From NCBI RefSeq assembly GCF_025151215.1, contig NZ_CP102286.1, positions 2,046,001 to 2,110,000 of the forward strand: a stretch of DNA of 64,000 nucleotides, given 5' to 3'. Position numbers and translations under genes: made by a program. The notes beneath the pieces are model-generated. The model was not told where the DNA came from. It ran no database searches and worked only from the letters and a program-made list of their open reading frames with translations. This document shows positions 16,502-25,073 of the stretch, one piece after another (positions within the stretch are counted from its first letter, which is position 1; every line of letters begins with the position of its first letter). The DNA comes from Parabacteroides merdae ATCC 43184. GTDB taxonomy: Bacteria; Bacteroidota; Bacteroidia; Bacteroidales; Tannerellaceae.

Positions 16502-17830
16502 TCAAAGGCCATATTCTTCGATCTTCCTGTAGAGGGTCGTCAAGCCGATACCTAACAGGCGGGAGGTTTCCGTCTTGTTGCCGTTGGTATACTTCAATAC
16601 CTTTTGAATATGCATCTTCTCTACGCCGTCAAGGTCGAAGCCGGAATAGCTGCTGTCGGTATTATCTTGAGGGTTCTGTATTGTGAGCGGCAAGGTGTCT
16701 GCAGTCAAGGTGTCTCCATCGGAGATAATGAGGCTGCGCTCCACGACATTGCGCAGTTCACGGACATTCCCTTTCCAAGGATACCGTTTCAAGATACGGA
16801 CATAGTCCGGCGAGATCGTGCGGATGGTCTTTCCTATCTTAGAAGACAGTGCGGAAACAAACGCCTCGACATGCAGAGGAATGTCGTCCACCCGTTCGCG
16901 GAGCGGCGGCAGGTGAATATGGAAAACAGAAAGCCTGTAAAACAAGTCCTCACGAAAATGGCCGTCGGCAATTTCTTTTGCTAAGTCACGGTTGGTGGCG
17001 GCTATCACACGCACATTCACCTTGACAGGTTTCGTGTCTCCAATCTTGAGGAATTCACCGGTTTCGAGAATACGGAGTAACTTGGCCTGAAGATCGAACG
17101 CCATCTCACCGATCTCGTCGAGGAAGATCGTGCCGTTGTCTGCTTCCTCAAACAGTCCTTTCGTCTCTTTGAGTGCACCGGTGAAAGCTCCCGCCTTATG
17201 CCCGAACATCTCGCTTTCCAACAGATCGCGACTGAAAGAGGAGCAGTTGATAGCGACAAAGGCTTTATCACTGCGGGAACTGTGCTGGTGGATGGACTGT
17301 GCAAACACTTCTTTGCCAGTCCCGGTCTCTCCGGTGAGCAAGACGGGAACATCCGTGGCGGCAACCTTGCGTGCCAAAGAAACAGCCTCCTCTATAGCAG
17401 GCGAACGGCCGATGACAGTGGCAAACGAATACTGTTTGCCTACAGCCTTCTGCTGGCTGTAGGCAACGGTAGCCTTTTCCATCGCCTTTGCAATCAAGGG
17501 AAGGATTTTATTGTTGTCGTCACCTTTGGTGATATAGTCAAACGCACCGTTCTTGATAGCTTGTACTCCGTCGGGGATATTACCGTGGGCCGTAAGCAAG
17601 ATCACTTCCGAAAGGGGACGCAGGCGTTTCAGTTCAGAGACAAGCTCCACACCGCTCCCGTCTGGCAGGCAAACATCACAGAGCACCACTTCGGGATCGT
17701 TCTGTTCGAGCTGCTTGATACCTACTTTGCAGTTGGTTGCTTGGAACACTTCATAACCTTCCAGCCCGATAATACGGGACAGGAGGCTTAAAATTTGCTT
17801 CTCATCATCGATAATCAATACTTTTCCCAT
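16502..17830 (-). CDS. NtrC-family sigma-54-dependent response regulator
   Basis: A 442-residue enhancer-binding protein. The receiver domain has DD at 8-9 and phospho-acceptor D52. The central AAA+ domain begins near residue 130 with Walker A GETGTGKE, carries the GAFTGA loop that contacts sigma-54, and has Walker B GTIFLDEIGEM. The C-terminal Fis-type helix-turn-helix ends in LLGIGLTTLYRKIEEYGL. GAFTGA is intact, so it should be a true RpoN activator. It sits 7 kb from an operon whose two promoters have sigma-54 consensus and matching dyads, making that operon a plausible target. A TATATTTG promoter precedes it. Confidence 0.93.
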   Translation of the reverse strand: MGKVLIIDDEKQILSLLSRIIGLEGYEVFQATNCKVGIKQLEQNDPEVVLCDVCLPDGSGVELVSELKRLRPLSEVILLTAHGNIPDGVQAIKNGAFDYITKGDDNNKILPLIAKAMEKATVAYSQQKAVGKQYSFATVIGRSPAIEEAVSLARKVAATDVPVLLTGETGTGKEVFAQSIHQHSSRSDKAFVAINCSSFSRDLLESEMFGHKAGAFTGALKETKGLFEEADNGTIFLDEIGEMAFDLQAKLLRILETGEFLKIGDTKPVKVNVRVIAATNRDLAKEIADGHFREDLFYRLSVFHIHLPPLRERVDDIPLHVEAFVSALSSKIGKTIRTISPDYVRILKRYPWKGNVRELRNVVERSLIISDGDTLTADTLPLTIQNPQDNTDSSYSGFDLDGVEKMHIQKVLKYTNGNKTETSRLLGIGLTTLYRKIEEYGL

Positions 17831-17853
17831 CTTCTTATTCTGCTATGAGGAAG

Positions 17854-17861
17854 CAAATATA
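17854..17861 (-). promoter_or_regulatory. -7 element of the response-regulator gene
   Basis: On the minus strand TATATTTG matches TAnnTTTG. The start near 17847 gives a leader of about 17 nt. No clear -33 element. Confidence 0.55.
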
Positions 17862-17996
17862 GCATATTATTCAGAGGTGTCCATTATTTCCCCTACTTTC
17901 ATACTACCTTAATTATAGTTTAATTATTTGCAAATATTCTAAACCCAGTACTAGTTATGTGTAATAAATATTACATTCGCTAAAATTGTCTACAAA

Positions 17997-18833
17997 ATGA
18001 AAAAAGTTCTATTAGTTGCAGTCTCCGTACTGCTTGTCTGCACTTCTTGTGTAACGAAAAAAAAGTATCTGCTAGCCGAAAACGGACGCCTGGAAGCCAT
18101 TGCCCGGGGAGACGACCTGCAGAATCAGCTTGTAAACTGCCGTGACAACAACGACGGCCTCACTTCACGTCTTGCTTCACTTGAACGGGATACCACCCGC
18201 ATGGGCAAGAACATCCGCAACTATCAAAGCATGCTCAACACCAACATGACGGAGCAGGAAAAATTGAATTCACTCCTGAGCCAGAAGATGAACGAACTGG
18301 ATGAACGCGAACGGACGATCAACGAACTACAGGATATGATCAATGCACAGACTGAACGGGTACAGAACTTGCTCAACAGTGTAAAGGATGCCCTCCTGGG
18401 TTTCAGTAGCGACGAACTGACCGTCCGCGAAAAAGACGGAAAAGTCTACGTTGCCATGTCAGACAAACTTCTTTTCGAATCGGGAAGCGCCCGTGTCGAC
18501 AAGCGTGGCAAGGAGGCTTTGGCCAAACTCGCCGAAGTCCTTAACAAACAATCCGACATCGACGTTTATATCGAAGGGCACACCGATAGCAAGCCGATCA
18601 ACACCGCCCAGTTTAAAGACAACTGGGATCTCAGTGTCATCCGCGCCACTTCGGTCGTCCGCATCCTGACAAAGGACTACGGTGTCAAACCTTTGCAGAT
18701 ACAACCTTGCGGCCGCGGCGAATTCATGCCTGTTGCCGACAATGAGACAGCCGACGGCCGTGCTAAAAACCGCCGTACCGAAATCATCATGGCTCCGAAG
18801 CTGGATAAGTTATATCAAATGTTGAACCAATAG
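17997..18833 (+). CDS. OmpA-family peptidoglycan-binding lipoprotein
   Basis: A 278-residue lipoprotein with lipobox LVCTSC (Cys17). A coiled-coil region follows (about 25-130, rich in Leu, Glu, Asn and Gln), then an OmpA-like C-terminal domain (about 145-270). The peptidoglycan-binding features are visible: GHTDSKPIN, NWDLSVIRATSVVRIL and GRAKNRRTEI. It probably tethers the outer membrane to the cell wall. The gene is divergent from the response regulator. The extended coiled coil before the domain suggests it spans the periplasm or oligomerises. Confidence 0.88.
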   Translation: MKKVLLVAVSVLLVCTSCVTKKKYLLAENGRLEAIARGDDLQNQLVNCRDNNDGLTSRLASLERDTTRMGKNIRNYQSMLNTNMTEQEKLNSLLSQKMNELDERERTINELQDMINAQTERVQNLLNSVKDALLGFSSDELTVREKDGKVYVAMSDKLLFESGSARVDKRGKEALAKLAEVLNKQSDIDVYIEGHTDSKPINTAQFKDNWDLSVIRATSVVRILTKDYGVKPLQIQPCGRGEFMPVADNETADGRAKNRRTEIIMAPKLDKLYQMLNQ

Positions 18834-18858
18834 CACTCATAGGAAGGCAGCTACCGCG

Positions 18859-18901
18859 ATTTGTCCGTTACCTTTGTTTCTTTCAAAAGTAACGGACAAA
18901 T
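18859..18901 (+). terminator. Terminator after the OmpA-like gene
   Basis: A perfect 13-bp stem ATTTGTCCGTTAC / GTAACGGACAAAT with a 17-nt loop, 25 nt after the stop codon. Confidence 0.7.
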
Positions 18902-18976
18902 TTAACAAAAAGCAAGCAAGTTTTCTCGTGAAAACCCTTATTCCAGCAGGATTCCGACCCCCATCTGCACGGTATC

Positions 18977-19013
18977 GAGACCCAGGTATCAGAGGAACCG
19001 AGATCCGGGTCTC
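18977..19013. repeat. Paired palindromic words GAGACCCAGGTATC / GAGATCCGGGTCTC
   Basis: Two 14-bp sequences, each nearly self-complementary and also similar to each other in direct orientation (11 of 14), spaced by 9 nt. They can fold into one longer hairpin. The function is unknown. Confidence 0.6.
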
Positions 19014-19203
19014 AAAAAGAATAGATAGGTAGTTACTTAAAAATAAGCTATATGCTTTGATAAAAAATGTGCTTGTCTTTATGATAATATGATAGTGGAA
19101 AAACAACCATCATGCCTCCTATCATTTTTTGTACACCTTAATATTCAATCGGCAGAAGGCAAAGTATGATAGTATGACAGTATAAATAGAGATTGTTTTT
19201 ATG

Positions 19204-20436
19204 TTATTTCTTCTTGCACCGCAAAGCAAAATACAGGATATACAGGAAAGACAACAACGGAATCACAAACCCAATCGCCATGTTATCGGCCCCGATATAT
19301 CCCATCAGCATTGGGGCAAAGGCTCCGCCTGCTACTCCCATAACGATATAGGATGATGCTTTCTTTGTAGAAGAACCCATACCTTCCAGGCCGAGTGCAA
19401 AGATTGTCGGGAACATAATGGACATGAAGAAAAAAGAAAGATAGAGCGCATACAAAGAAACCGTACCGACAGACACGACGACCAACGCCATACAGACAGC
19501 ATCCGCCAAAGCGAACCATGTCAGGAGACGGGCCGGAGACATCCACTTCATCGTAAAACTGCCGGACAGACGGCCGATCATAAACAAAGCCATTCCTCCG
19601 AAAGCCAAGATACGCGAAGCCTCAATATTCGTCATCGAAGTATCGACTTCCGTCACATAATTAATGAAGAAACTGAAAATTCCCGTCTGGGCAGCACAAT
19701 AGCAAAACTGTGCAATAATAGCCCGGACAAACTGCGGATGTCTCCACATGGAGGCAGTACCGGATGCGGGTACATATTCTTTTTCTTCCGCATCCGTATC
19801 TTCTTCCACCTGTACTTCGGGTAGTTTGGTAAAGATGAAAAGAATGGCTACCAGTAAAACAACCGAGCCAACCAGGATATATGGTTTCGTCAACGTAAAC
19901 GGATCGCTCTCCTCGCCACCGAATATCAGCATGCCACCGACCAGCGGGCCTAAAATCCAACCTAACCCGTTAAACGATTGAGACAAATTCAGGCGTTGCG
20001 CCCCCGATTCCTCCGGCCCTAAAATCGTGGAATAAGGGTTGGCTGCCGTTTCCAGAATACAAAGCCCACAGGCAATCACAAAAAGGGCGATCAGGAATGG
20101 AGATGCCGAATGCAGATAAGCCGCCGGAATAAAAGCGAACGCACCAACAGCAAACAGGCATAACCCTAAAATAATCCCTTTCTTATACCCGAACCGTTTC
20201 ATGAACATACCGGCAGGGAGCGCCATCAGGAAATAAGCGATATAAGTGGAGAACTGCACAAGGCCGCTCTCTGCCTTCGTCATCGTAAAGACACCTTGAA
20301 AATGCTTATTCAATACGTCCAACAGACCATGAGCAAAACCCCACAACAAGAACAGGCTGGTGATCAATATAAACGGGACAAGATAAGACTTCCCTCCGGG
20401 AGCGGAAAACAAAGTTTTCTGATTATTCTTTTTCAT
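19204..20436 (-). CDS. MFS sugar/H+ symporter, FucP/GluP family
   Basis: A 410-residue inner-membrane transporter with 12 predicted helices. The Asp of LDVLN in helix 1 and the Glu of ILETAANPYSTILG in helix 4 line up with the two acidic residues that are key for transport in E. coli FucP. GLCLFAVGAFAFIPAA and NLSQSFNGLGWILGP are also typical. Family substrates are L-fucose, glucose, galactose or N-acetylglucosamine, so the sugar is uncertain. It lies 12 bp downstream of the DUF4153 gene on the same strand, so the two are probably one transcript. Confidence 0.88.
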   Translation of the reverse strand: MKKNNQKTLFSAPGGKSYLVPFILITSLFLLWGFAHGLLDVLNKHFQGVFTMTKAESGLVQFSTYIAYFLMALPAGMFMKRFGYKKGIILGLCLFAVGAFAFIPAAYLHSASPFLIALFVIACGLCILETAANPYSTILGPEESGAQRLNLSQSFNGLGWILGPLVGGMLIFGGEESDPFTLTKPYILVGSVVLLVAILFIFTKLPEVQVEEDTDAEEKEYVPASGTASMWRHPQFVRAIIAQFCYCAAQTGIFSFFINYVTEVDTSMTNIEASRILAFGGMALFMIGRLSGSFTMKWMSPARLLTWFALADAVCMALVVVSVGTVSLYALYLSFFFMSIMFPTIFALGLEGMGSSTKKASSYIVMGVAGGAFAPMLMGYIGADNMAIGFVIPLLSFLYILYFALRCKKK

Positions 20437-20448
20437 GCTTGCTATTTA

Positions 20449-21936
20449 TTACGAGTCGGCAAAGATACTCTTTTTTTTCAGATAATACCCTCCTCCCATA
20501 TAAGAGACCGTATAAGCCGAATCCGGCGAACTGCGGTAGACAGAAATCTCGCCGAACACATACAGAGCCGAATCCAGATCCAGCCGGAGAATATCCGGAT
20601 ATAAATCATCCGGGATCGAATCGGACGGAGCCAACCCAACCTTCTCCATCTGGCGGAAAAGCAAAGAATCTCTTTCTGCTTCGAAAAGAATTAGTGAGTT
20701 TTTATCGCATAAATAGAAGGTGTCCATCTGTATCATGCTGTTTATCGGGCCTTCGTCATAGCGGCCGACAGCCTGGAGCGTTTCATATCCCGTAATATCC
20801 AAAGGTGAATAATCGGTAATGGTTACATATTCATAATAATTGCCCGGATTTGCCGGAATCGGATAATTGTCGCGCTTTTCCTGCGAGATCTGTTCTATGT
20901 CCCTCGCTGTTATGCACGGTATATACGTGACAAAGGACAACAAAACGACGGCAAGCACAACCGCATACAAATAATGTGCGGTCCGTCGGAAAAAGAACAG
21001 CAGGACAGTCCCCGTCAGGATAGCGCCTACCACCACCAGATACACCCGCGCTTCCGTATATCCGTACTGGTTGATCCGGTAGAAAGTTCCCACCCAATAC
21101 ATGACCAACGCCGGAAGTACAGCCCAACCGGAATAGCGGTAAAACCAATCATAATATCTTCTCTCCAGGAACGGCTGGCAACTTTTCAGAATGAATGTAG
21201 CCGAAATAAAACTAACGACAATATAAGCAACCGCACCTTTGGGCAAGGACCACAAAACGGCCACTTTGACAAAATAGAGATACAAGATAACCGCATATAT
21301 CAGCAAGGCCGGCGAAAGGACGTAATTCAGCAATACATCAAACAGTTTGTTCACGCCTTCCTCCTCCTCTTTCTCCCGGTTAAACAAAAGGAACAACAAC
21401 GGCAATATCCCTGCAAATGCGATACTGGACGAATAGGCCATAAACCGCCGTTCCCCATATTGCCATATCTCAAAAATATACTGGATCGAATAATAGATGG
21501 AGATAGAAAGCAGCCAGGCAATCCCGGCCAGCAATCCGGCAGAAAGCATCGCCCGAAGGTAACAAAGCCCTTTCCTGACAAACCTATCGTTATCCCGTCT
21601 CCAGTCGCACACCAGATACAGCAGTTGCACTACTACGAGCGTCACCCAATAGAAAACAGACCAGAAATCTTTCTCCTTCCAGAAAAACGGAATAAAGAAC
21701 AACACAGACAGATAATAGGCAAAACGCCAGCGCGATCCTTCCGTCATCGAATTCAATGTACAGGTAATCAGGAATAAGACCGGGAAGTAATAAACGACAA
21801 CAGCCAGTCTTGCCCAAGATGTCTCATACAGCGCGCAACCGAAACAGCAAAATAAAACAGACAGAACTACCTCTGCCGGATTGTGCCGCACTGCTATCTG
21901 TAAACGTTTGAGAAGAGCCTCTATTTTCTTTTTCAT
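20449..21936 (-). CDS. DUF4153 integral membrane protein
   Basis: A 495-residue protein. Residues about 20-350 hold roughly ten hydrophobic helices, as in the DUF4153 family. The C-terminal 140 residues are soluble and probably periplasmic, with YEYVTITDYSPLDITGYETL near the start of that domain. It ends in YYLKKKSIFADS. The function of the family is unknown. It starts the two-gene transcript with the sugar transporter, which could mean a shared role, but DUF4153 genes occur in many contexts. Confidence 0.78.
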   Translation of the reverse strand: MKKKIEALLKRLQIAVRHNPAEVVLSVLFCCFGCALYETSWARLAVVVYYFPVLFLITCTLNSMTEGSRWRFAYYLSVLFFIPFFWKEKDFWSVFYWVTLVVVQLLYLVCDWRRDNDRFVRKGLCYLRAMLSAGLLAGIAWLLSISIYYSIQYIFEIWQYGERRFMAYSSSIAFAGILPLLFLLFNREKEEEEGVNKLFDVLLNYVLSPALLIYAVILYLYFVKVAVLWSLPKGAVAYIVVSFISATFILKSCQPFLERRYYDWFYRYSGWAVLPALVMYWVGTFYRINQYGYTEARVYLVVVGAILTGTVLLFFFRRTAHYLYAVVLAVVLLSFVTYIPCITARDIEQISQEKRDNYPIPANPGNYYEYVTITDYSPLDITGYETLQAVGRYDEGPINSMIQMDTFYLCDKNSLILFEAERDSLLFRQMEKVGLAPSDSIPDDLYPDILRLDLDSALYVFGEISVYRSSPDSAYTVSYMGGGYYLKKKSIFADS

Positions 21937-22274
21937 ACCTTCAATATTTATAATTAAACCATAAAGATAAGCGTTATTGCTTTTCTGCCACTATTTACAT
22001 GCCAAAATGGTTCCTTTTCTGCCAAATTTTCCTACAGGCACTCTCCATTAACAATCCCATTTTCAAACACATATATCCATACGAGTAAGCCTGTTTACCT
22101 AAAATCATGGCCTCCGGAAAGGATTTTCAACTTCGTTTATCATCCTTTATTCATATTAACGCCGGACATATTGTTCTGGCATGTCTTTTGAAGTTGATAT
22201 AGTGCTTTCGGATTAGAAGAAACGAGAGCGGAAAAGAATATAAATGTTTAACTAAATAATTGGAGGACTGTATT
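21937..22274. other. 338-bp divergent regulatory region between the DUF4153 and hsp20 genes
   Basis: Non-coding. It includes a sigma-54-like sequence at 22177-22191 and the ribosome-binding site of hsp20 (GGAGG at 22262-22266). No other clear structure. Confidence 0.6.
22177..22191 (+). promoter_or_regulatory. Weak sigma-54-like promoter before hsp20
   Basis: TGGCATGTCTTTTGA resembles TGGCACG-N4-TTGC but has GA instead of the strongly conserved GC at -12. It could be a chance match. Confidence 0.3.
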
Positions 22275-22703
22275 ATGACACCGATGAGAAGAAGTCAAAA
22301 TTGGTTACCGTATGTATTCAACGATTTATTTGACAACGACTGGATGATTAAAGCGAACTCTACAGCTCCCGCCATCAACGTGATTGAATCGGAAAAGGAC
22401 TATCGGGTAGAAGTTGCTGCTCCTGGTATGACAAAAGACGATTTCAACATCCGCATCGACGAGAACGACAATCTGGTCGTATCGATGGAGAAAAAAGAAG
22501 AAAAGAATGAAGACAAAAAAGAAGGACGCTATCTGAGACGCGAATTCTCCTATAGCAAATTCCAGCAGACAATGGTTCTTCCCGAAAACGCAGAGAAAGA
22601 AAAGATCGAAGCAAAAGTCGAGAATGGCGTGTTGAACATCATCATCCCGAAAATGAGCGAGGAAGCAGCCAAGAAAGCTGAAAAGATTATCGAAATCAAA
22701 TAA
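22275..22703 (+). CDS. Small heat-shock protein, Hsp20/alpha-crystallin family
   Basis: A 142-residue cytoplasmic ATP-independent chaperone that holds unfolded proteins. The alpha-crystallin domain spans about residues 35-130 (APAINVIESEKDYRVEVAAPGM, then RREFSYSKFQQTMVLPENA), with the conserved GVLNIIIPK near residue 122. The short N-terminus MTPMRRSQNWLPYVFNDLFD and the C-terminal IEIK tail are usual. The ATG at 22275 is chosen because GGAGG lies 8 nt before it; an in-frame ATG 15 nt upstream would overlap that sequence. It is followed by ferritin, another stress-response gene, but a terminator separates them. Confidence 0.93.
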   Translation: MTPMRRSQNWLPYVFNDLFDNDWMIKANSTAPAINVIESEKDYRVEVAAPGMTKDDFNIRIDENDNLVVSMEKKEEKNEDKKEGRYLRREFSYSKFQQTMVLPENAEKEKIEAKVENGVLNIIIPKMSEEAAKKAEKIIEIK

Positions 22704-22730
22704 TCTGTTGTCTCATATAAACTAAAGGCT

Positions 22731-22787
22731 ATAATGGTTTGTTTTATTGGAAAAATATTATCCGGTTAAAGCAAACCATTATCTTTT
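22731..22787 (+). terminator. Terminator after hsp20
   Basis: An 11-bp stem ATAATGGTTTG / CAAACCATTAT (22731-22741 and 22772-22782) followed by CTTTTT. Confidence 0.75.
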
Positions 22788-22793
22788 TATCTA

Positions 22794-22801
22794 TATCTTT
22801 G
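22794..22801 (+). promoter_or_regulatory. -7 element of the ferritin gene
   Basis: TATCTTTG matches TAnnTTTG. The start near 22808 gives a 50-nt leader. Confidence 0.5.
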
Positions 22802-22857
22802 CCTATATAAACATTGTATCGTATTATAAATCTAATTGAAAGAAAGGAAATAAAATT

Positions 22858-23340
22858 ATGATTTTAAGCAAGAAATTATCCGAAGCATTTAACGCACAGG
22901 TTAATGCAGAAATGTGGTCATCCAACTTGTATCTGTCCATGTCCGTGCACTTCCAGAAACTGGGATTAAACGGTTTCGCCCACTGGATGAAAAAGCAAGC
23001 AGAAGAAGAAATGGAGCATGCCCACAAAATGATCGACTTCACTATCGACCGCGGCGGTGATATCACAATCGGGCAGATCAATGTCGTTCCTACTGCATGG
23101 GGCAGCGTCACAGAATTATTCGAACATGTTTACAAACACGAATGCTACGTTTCCGAACTGATCGACAAAATGGTCGATATCGCAGAAGAAGATAAAGACC
23201 ATGCATCAAGAGACTTCCTCTTTGGGTTCGTTCGCGAGCAGGTTGAAGAAGAATCTACAGCTAAAGAAATCGTAGAACAGTTGAAGAACTATGGCGAATG
23301 CCATGTTGGTATCCTTGACCACAGATTGGGCAAAAGATAA
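22858..23340 (+). CDS. ftnA: Ferritin (FtnA type)
   Basis: A 160-residue four-helix ferritin that oxidises Fe(II) and stores it as a mineral inside a 24-mer cage. Ferroxidase residues are visible: E18 in NAEMW, the E51-x2-H54 pair in EEEMEHAHKMIDF, and E95 and E131 or neighbours in the second half (EHVYKHECY, EQVEEE). No heme-ligand Met typical of bacterioferritin is seen. Length is that of bacterial FtnA. In Bacteroides ferritin is induced by oxygen and iron; a similar role is likely here. Confidence 0.94.
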   Translation: MILSKKLSEAFNAQVNAEMWSSNLYLSMSVHFQKLGLNGFAHWMKKQAEEEMEHAHKMIDFTIDRGGDITIGQINVVPTAWGSVTELFEHVYKHECYVSELIDKMVDIAEEDKDHASRDFLFGFVREQVEEESTAKEIVEQLKNYGECHVGILDHRLGKR

Positions 23341-23363
23341 AAACAATGGACAATTATAATGGA

Positions 23364-23405
23364 CAATTGACAATTAGTTGACACATTCTTATTAATTGTC
23401 AATTG
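23364..23405. terminator. Hairpin between convergent ferritin and SGNH hydrolase genes
   Basis: A perfect 13-bp stem CAATTGACAATTA / TAATTGTCAATTG with a 16-nt loop, overlapping the stop of the hydrolase gene. Two GGACAATT words (23348-23355 and 23361-23368) occur just upstream. Confidence 0.65.
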
Positions 23406-24168
23406 CCCCAAGTATCGCTTTCCCCCACAGCTCTCCCAAAGCAGAAGCCCCTTTCCGGTTAGGATGTAGATAGAAAGTTCCTGCATTTCCCTTTTCGGGG
23501 AAGAGTTCGTTTTTATAATGCGTCTTGAAATAATCGAAACCATCCGTATCTCCCATAAAGACCTGTCCGGGAAAATGTTTGGAATAATCGAGAACCAACG
23601 CCTGTAATTCAGGATAATAACTTTGCAGACGATTCAATCCCTCTTCTAGGTATTTGGCTCCGTTGTATGTATTCGGGCTGTACCATACCGGCCGGTGTAA
23701 TACGATCTTGCATTCCGGATAGAGTGCCAGCAACTTATCGATAATCGTTTTCATATTTTCATAATACTTGGCAGGCGAGGCCGGAGCTCCGTTCGGTCCT
23801 GTAATAGCGCTGTCGTTCGTCCCAAGCATAATAGAAAAGATCAAAGTCGCCCAAGTTTCATCTTTGAACTGGTCGGCGACCCGGACCACCTTCGGGAATA
23901 GCAAATCGGTTTGAGGCAGAAAATCAAAAGTCGTACTTCCACTTACCCCCTGGTTGGAATAGCGGACAGTTCCGACAGACGGCTGCCTGCGCAGATACAA
24001 AGCGGCCTTCACAGGGGGAGCCTCATGTCTCGGATTTTCCAACAAAGCGCCTTGCGTTATGCTGTTTCCGATAAATACTATATTCAGATTTTTCTTTTCC
24101 TCGCCCGTCATATAACAACAGATTGTCATACACAACAATAAACCTATAACTTTCCGGATATCCTTCAT
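23392..24168 (-). CDS. SGNH/GDSL-family hydrolase, secreted or lipid-anchored
   Basis: A 258-residue esterase-like protein. A hydrophobic signal is followed by block I IVFIGNSITQG with catalytic Ser (residue about 36), block III GTNDS (about 115) and block V HPNRKGASA (about 237-245) with catalytic His. These give the Ser-Asn-His arrangement of SGNH hydrolases. Bacteroidales relatives are often sialate O-acetylesterases or polysaccharide deacetylases. The specific ester is unknown. The N-terminus has Cys at 13, 17 and 18, so a lipoprotein is possible, though no classical lipobox stands out. It follows the betaine-binding protein gene on the same strand after 12 bp, so it may be part of that transcript. 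Confidence 0.85.
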   Translation of the reverse strand: MKDIRKVIGLLLCMTICCYMTGEEKKNLNIVFIGNSITQGALLENPRHEAPPVKAALYLRRQPSVGTVRYSNQGVSGSTTFDFLPQTDLLFPKVVRVADQFKDETWATLIFSIMLGTNDSAITGPNGAPASPAKYYENMKTIIDKLLALYPECKIVLHRPVWYSPNTYNGAKYLEEGLNRLQSYYPELQALVLDYSKHFPGQVFMGDTDGFDYFKTHYKNELFPEKGNAGTFYLHPNRKGASALGELWGKAILGAIDN

Positions 24169-24180
24169 AATTCAATTTTT

Positions 24181-25050
24181 CTACTTTTCTGCGAATGTAG
24201 GAAAAAATTCATTCACTTCCGGATGTTCCGATAACCAAATTTTAGCTCCCTCTTCCTCGTGCATCGGATAAGCCTCCACCAAATCCATCAATTCGCTCAA
24301 TTGGTCATTATCGAGAGAAAAGTTCCGGAAAAAAGCGGCTGCATACGGATCTTTGTCAGAAAAGCCTTTGGTTGCCATAATCTGAATCTGTTCGGCATCG
24401 CCGTACTGTTTTTGCGGATCATCTAGAAATTTAAGGTCGTAGCGGGAGAACATCCAGTGGGGAGTCCAGCCGGTTACCACGATCCACTCTTTGTTCTCAA
24501 TCGATTTCTGGAGAAATGCGACCATTGTCGCACCGCTCGAAGGTTTTAACGTCAGCTCGACCGGATATTCCCGGATGACACGCTCAGTCTCATTCATCAA
24601 GCCGGCCCCGACATCGATACCGATGATCTCGTTACGGAACTTCTCTTTATGCTCATTCAATTCTTCTATGGAACGGATCGTGACATACGAAGGGACTACC
24701 AGCCCCATCCTGGCATTTTTATAGGCTACTCCTAACGCTTCCAAGTTATCGCCATATTTCCTTATATAATCGGCATGTGTAGCCGGAAGCCATGCATCCA
24801 TAAAAACATCGACTTTACCGGCCGCCATCGAGACAAAGACCGGTGCAATATCCGCATTTCGCAGCATCACATCATACCCCTTGCTCTCAAGCATGACTTT
24901 CGCCAGATAGCTCATGGCTATGCCTTCCGACCAGTTTACATAACCGATCGAAACCTGTTTCCTGCCATTCGAGGAATCGCTGCAATCAGCGAACATCATC
25001 ATGAAGGCTACAATAAGGGATAAATTTATAATGATAATCAATCTTCTCAT
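24181..25050 (-). CDS. Glycine betaine/choline ABC transporter substrate-binding lipoprotein
   Basis: A 289-residue OpuAC/ProX-type binding protein. The N-terminal signal ends in MMMFADCSD, a lipobox-like cysteine. Trp and Tyr residues that form the quaternary-amine cage are present: VNWSEGIAMSY, MDAWLPATHADY and VVTGWTPHWMFSRYDLKFLDDP. It would capture glycine betaine, carnitine or choline in the periplasm and hand it to the permease gene upstream. It follows that gene by 23 bp, giving an ATPase-permease-binding protein order. Confidence 0.92.
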   Translation of the reverse strand: MRRLIIIINLSLIVAFMMMFADCSDSSNGRKQVSIGYVNWSEGIAMSYLAKVMLESKGYDVMLRNADIAPVFVSMAAGKVDVFMDAWLPATHADYIRKYGDNLEALGVAYKNARMGLVVPSYVTIRSIEELNEHKEKFRNEIIGIDVGAGLMNETERVIREYPVELTLKPSSGATMVAFLQKSIENKEWIVVTGWTPHWMFSRYDLKFLDDPQKQYGDAEQIQIMATKGFSDKDPYAAAFFRNFSLDNDQLSELMDLVEAYPMHEEEGAKIWLSEHPEVNEFFPTFAEK

Positions 25051-25073
25051 AAATACTTTTCTTTTTATCTGTT

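Larger units (their letters stand above)
18834..19203. other. 370-bp intergenic region with two hairpins, no gene
   Basis: It contains the terminator at 18859-18901 and an imperfect pair of 14-bp palindromic words at 18977-19013. The rest is AT-rich with short TATGATA/GTATGA-like repeats around 19083-19185. I see no convincing coding sequence on either strand. Confidence 0.7.

Noticed and set aside
18837..19106. 89-codon minus-strand open frame
   Set aside because: It lies across a terminator and palindromes, without a credible start signal or family.
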